A stretch of 64,000 nucleotides of DNA from Ammoniphilus oxalaticus (GTDB lineage: Bacteria > Bacillota > Bacilli > Aneurinibacillales > RAOX-1), in assembly GCF_003609605.1 (NCBI RefSeq), contig NZ_MCHY01000006.1, positions 372,001 through 436,000 on the forward strand, read 5' to 3'. This document shows positions 61,873-64,000 of this stretch, in pieces; positions within the stretch are counted from its first letter, which is position 1; each line of letters begins with the position of its first letter. A program made the translations under genes and the position numbers. The notes below the pieces were generated by a model. That model made no database searches. It was not told the origin of the DNA and saw nothing but the letters and a program-made list of their open reading frames with translations.

Positions 61873-62244
61873 TTGGCGTGGTTCTTTTTGACAAGTGCGA
61901 TTTTACTTGAGATTGCAGGCACCGTTTCTATGAAACTATCGGATGGATTTTCAAAATGGATTCCGTCTGCTTTGATGCTATTATTTTATTTACTGGCGTT
62001 TATTTGTTTGAGCTTTTCTTTTCGAACCATTTCTGTTAGTATCGCTTACGCGATTTGGTCGGGAGTCGGTACGGCGGCGATTGCGATTATTGGTTACTTT
62101 ATTTTTCAGGAGTCGTTAACAGTGACAAAGGTAACGGCTATTTTGTTGATCATCATCGGTGTCGTATTGTTAAATATCGGCGGCGATTCAAAGACGCAAC
62201 TAGAAGTGAGCTCACAAAACGACGTGGCGGTCGGGGATGAATGA
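61873..62244 (+). CDS. SMR-family multidrug efflux protein
   Basis: 123 residues from TTG 61873, which gives the family N-terminus AWFFLTSAILLEIAGTVSMKL; ATG 61849 adds residues not seen in the family. GGGAGGG lies eight bases upstream. Four helices, essential Glu in the first (LLEIAG), and IAYAIWSGVGTAAIAIIGY packing motif. Probable homodimer or partner of an undetected subunit; no second SMR gene adjoins here. Confidence 0.88.
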   Translation: MAWFFLTSAILLEIAGTVSMKLSDGFSKWIPSALMLLFYLLAFICLSFSFRTISVSIAYAIWSGVGTAAIAIIGYFIFQESLTVTKVTAILLIIIGVVLLNIGGDSKTQLEVSSQNDVAVGDE

Positions 62245-62377
62245 GCTCACGAGGGCAGGTGGATCCAGATTGACGGCATGATTGTTTTTCTCTATGATAT
62301 GAATTGAAAAGTTGGAGATTTATAAAAGTCGAAAGTTGATAGGGATAGAAAAAGTAGAGTAGAAGGGGTGTAGCGGT

Positions 62378-62938
62378 TTGCAAATCACGCAAAAAGAGGA
62401 GATGCCGCTGGAGGAACAACCGAGCGCGTTAATTCGTTATTTATCTAAAATGAAAGGGTCAGGGAGAAGCCCACTTAAAGTGAATGGAAAAGATGCGCTT
62501 ACGGGTCTTATTGGTGGATTTCTGACGATTCTTAGCTTGGTTTGGTTGACCGATGTGACGAACGCGACTTGGTTAATGGCGCCGTTTGGGGCTAGTTGCG
62601 TACTTGTTTTTGGCGTTTGGAACGCGCCTTTGTCACAACCACGCAACGTGATTGGCGGCCATTTTTTATCGGGACTGATCGGCTTGACGATGTATCATTT
62701 GTTTGGAAACCAACCCTGGTCGATCGCTTTAGCTGTTGGTTTGGCAATCATGGTCATGCTCGTTACCAAAACAACTCATCCGCCAGCGGGAGCGGACCCG
62801 ATTGTAGTCATGTTGGGCGGATACGGTTGGAGTTATTTAGTCGCTCCCGTGTTGATCGGCGCAGTGCTGATTGTGGCGCTTGGCTTGATTATTAACAATT
62901 TACGAAGCGCGCGTCAGTACCCGACCTTTTGGTTTTAA
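62378..62938 (+). CDS. HPP-family membrane protein
   Basis: 186 residues from TTG 62378, after AAGGGGTG. Four membrane helices; signature motifs MAPFGASCVLVFGVWNAPLS with QPRNVIGGH and KTTHPPAGADPIVVM are intact. HPP proteins in plants and cyanobacteria import nitrite; bacterial substrates are mostly untested. Gap of 133 bases after the SMR gene. Followed by a terminator and a repeat cluster. Confidence 0.88.
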   Translation: MQITQKEEMPLEEQPSALIRYLSKMKGSGRSPLKVNGKDALTGLIGGFLTILSLVWLTDVTNATWLMAPFGASCVLVFGVWNAPLSQPRNVIGGHFLSGLIGLTMYHLFGNQPWSIALAVGLAIMVMLVTKTTHPPAGADPIVVMLGGYGWSYLVAPVLIGAVLIVALGLIINNLRSARQYPTFWF

Positions 62939-62980
62939 CGGCGGCGTCGGATCGGCTTGGATGGGATGGATTGGGTAAAA

Positions 62981-63026
62981 CAAAAGCAGGTAAAGCAAAT
63001 CGCTTTACCTGCTTTTGTTGTTTTTG
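62981..63026. terminator. Bidirectional terminator between HPP and MFS genes
   Basis: CAAAAGCAGGTAAAGC and GCTTTACCTGCTTTTG arms with a short loop, then TTGTTTTT. Confidence 0.87.
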
Positions 63027-63044
63027 AGGAGGGCTTGCCTTTTT

Positions 63045-63225
63045 GTAAAGGTCAGAACTCCCGCTAGAACTCGATCACGTCGACGGATTCTAGTATCCAG
63101 GCGCTGTAATGGCCCCAACTCCCGTTACACTCGGATAATTTGGGACTTGTCGGCTGTAAAGGTCAGAACTCCCGCTAGATCTCGATTACGTCCACGGAAT
63201 CTAGTATCCAGGCGCTGCAATGGCC
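63045..63225. repeat. Intergenic repeat cluster, 50/61-bp family, four units
   Basis: Units (A at 63047, 63108, 63158, 63219) are spaced 61, 50 and 61. TGTAAAGGTCAGAACTCCCG with CTAGA and GATTCTAGTATCCAGGCGC occur twice. The motif CAAAATTCCCG/CAGAACTCCCG and the 50/61 alternation match the 491-676 cluster 62 kb away. Confidence 0.8.
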
Positions 63226-63242
63226 TCTTTTCCATCCTATTT

Positions 63243-64000
63243 TTACGAGGCAGCTTCTTGCATATCGGCGTTTGAGTTTTGAGACCGAATGACGGATATA
63301 AAGGTGAAGACAATGGCGATGCCTAAACCAACTGCGATCGCGCCATACTCAAAACGAATGGTAGGCATACCAACTAGGCGCCCGATTCCGTTCAATAAGA
63401 TAGGAGATAAAAATTGTCCAATAAATATCATACTGGAAGTGATTGCTATCGCTCGATCGCTTTGTTGCGGCTCGACCGCATTGATTACTTTAACTAAAAG
63501 AACCGGAAATAAAATCCCTTGCCCGAAACCGATTAAGCAAACGGAAATGAAAACGAGCGGCAGATTGTTCATTAGGGATAATATTGAAAATGCGATTCCC
63601 ATGACTAACAGTGTGATAGGAATAATATAGTTTTTCAATAAACCTTGCAATCGTACGAGGAGTATGCTGGTCGTCATACCGCCGACCGTTGTAAACGAAA
63701 TGACGGTTCCGGCTAAACCGGCGCCGCCTAAATTATTTTGTTCCATATACAAGGCCATGTTGGTCGCGATCGAATAATAAACAAGCATCACGCCGCCCAT
63801 CGATACAGCATAACCATACACTACCAATGGAATTTTTTTGCGCGGTTGATTGCCTGTTCGTTTTTCGACCGTACCTCTCGGTAGGAAAAAGAACACCAAA
63901 ATCATGATGATCAACCCGATAAAATACACGTTAAAAGGGACTCTCCAGCCAAACGTTGCGAGGTATCCCGCGAGCATCATCGTAACGATTCCGCCGAAAT
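63243..64000 (-). CDS. MFS transporter, C-terminal part (partial)
   Basis: The gene runs off the right edge; 252 C-terminal residues are visible, starting FGGIVTMMLAGYLATFG and ending QNSNADMQEAAS. Eight or so membrane helices: WRVPFNVYFIGLIIMILVFF, then the second MFS half with GFGQGILFPVLLVKVINAVE. Substrate unknown. The 3' end lies 17 bases after a repeat unit. Confidence 0.85.
   Translation of the reverse strand, partial: FGGIVTMMLAGYLATFGWRVPFNVYFIGLIIMILVFFFLPRGTVEKRTGNQPRKKIPLVVYGYAVSMGGVMLVYYSIATNMALYMEQNNLGGAGLAGTVISFTTVGGMTTSILLVRLQGLLKNYIIPITLLVMGIAFSILSLMNNLPLVFISVCLIGFGQGILFPVLLVKVINAVEPQQSDRAIAITSSMIFIGQFLSPILLNGIGRLVGMPTIRFEYGAIAVGLGIAIVFTFISVIRSQNSNADMQEAAS

Overview
The window looks like chromosome from a spore-forming member of the Bacillales (Firmicutes). 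The evidence is Gram-positive lipoprotein signal peptides, strong AGGAGG-type ribosome binding sites, frequent TTG/GTG starts, a Spo0M homologue, a yvdT/yvdS/yvdR-like drug-efflux locus, a SigM/YhdL-like sigma/anti-sigma pair, a DinR-type SOS box and abundant intrinsic terminators. No rRNA, tRNA, prophage or CRISPR array was seen. I cannot name the genus.

Layout. 1-780: tail of nrdF and a repeat cluster. 781-6800: L,D-transpeptidase, hybrid cluster protein (hcp), an unusual ATP-sulfurylase-like protein with a long C-terminal extension, and a diheme TsdA-type cytochrome c lipoprotein. 7036-13135: cydABDC (cytochrome bd and its ABC exporter), an overlapping four-gene operon. 13174-18967: a metal-uptake-type operon behind a leader RNA that looks like a terminator-controlled riboswitch: FecCD permease, ATPase, binding lipoprotein, nonsense-interrupted luciferase-like gene, methyltransferase and DUF364 protein. 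19063-29537: lipoproteins, an NAD(P)-binding protein, a phosphodiester glycosidase with a copper-amine-oxidase-type domain, a GltB-like FMN protein, a DUF4282 protein with a frameshift at an A11 run, a PTS IIC-like membrane protein and an MFS transporter. 29716-32586: a degraded stretch with an IS200/IS605-type end, a deleted alcohol dehydrogenase and a deleted ABC binding protein, then uvsE. 32743-41932: SurA-type lipoprotein, SOS-controlled YolD-like gene, MATE pump, PfkB kinase, universal stress protein, BrnQ and an FAH-family enzyme. 42061-48834: orphan cytosine-5 methyltransferase, stand-alone DnaA N-terminal-domain protein, lipoprotein broken by a 14-bp duplication, a stalk-domain lipoprotein, TetR plus SMR pair with two operators, and an NlpC/P60 hydrolase. 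49068-64000: spo0M, ECF sigma and anti-sigma, nucleoside deaminase, UbiD decarboxylase, broken methyltransferase, copA, ctaG, nitroreductase, MscS channel, YetF-type protein, SMR protein, HPP protein and an MFS transporter that runs off the end.

Themes. (1) Redox metabolism: Hcp behind an Fnr/Crp-type box, TsdA-like cytochrome, ATP-sulfurylase homologue and cytochrome bd with its assembly exporter; copper export (CopA) lies beside an oxidase assembly factor (CtaG). (2) Three intergenic repeat families: a 50/61-bp alternating element (3 loci), a 52-bp tandem element (3 loci) and a ~20-bp element (1 locus). (3) Many broken genes, some by deletions or duplications that sequencing error would not easily explain. 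(4) Local regulation readable from sequence: a candidate riboswitch with mutually exclusive pairings, SigM-type autoregulation, paired TetR operators and an SOS operator.
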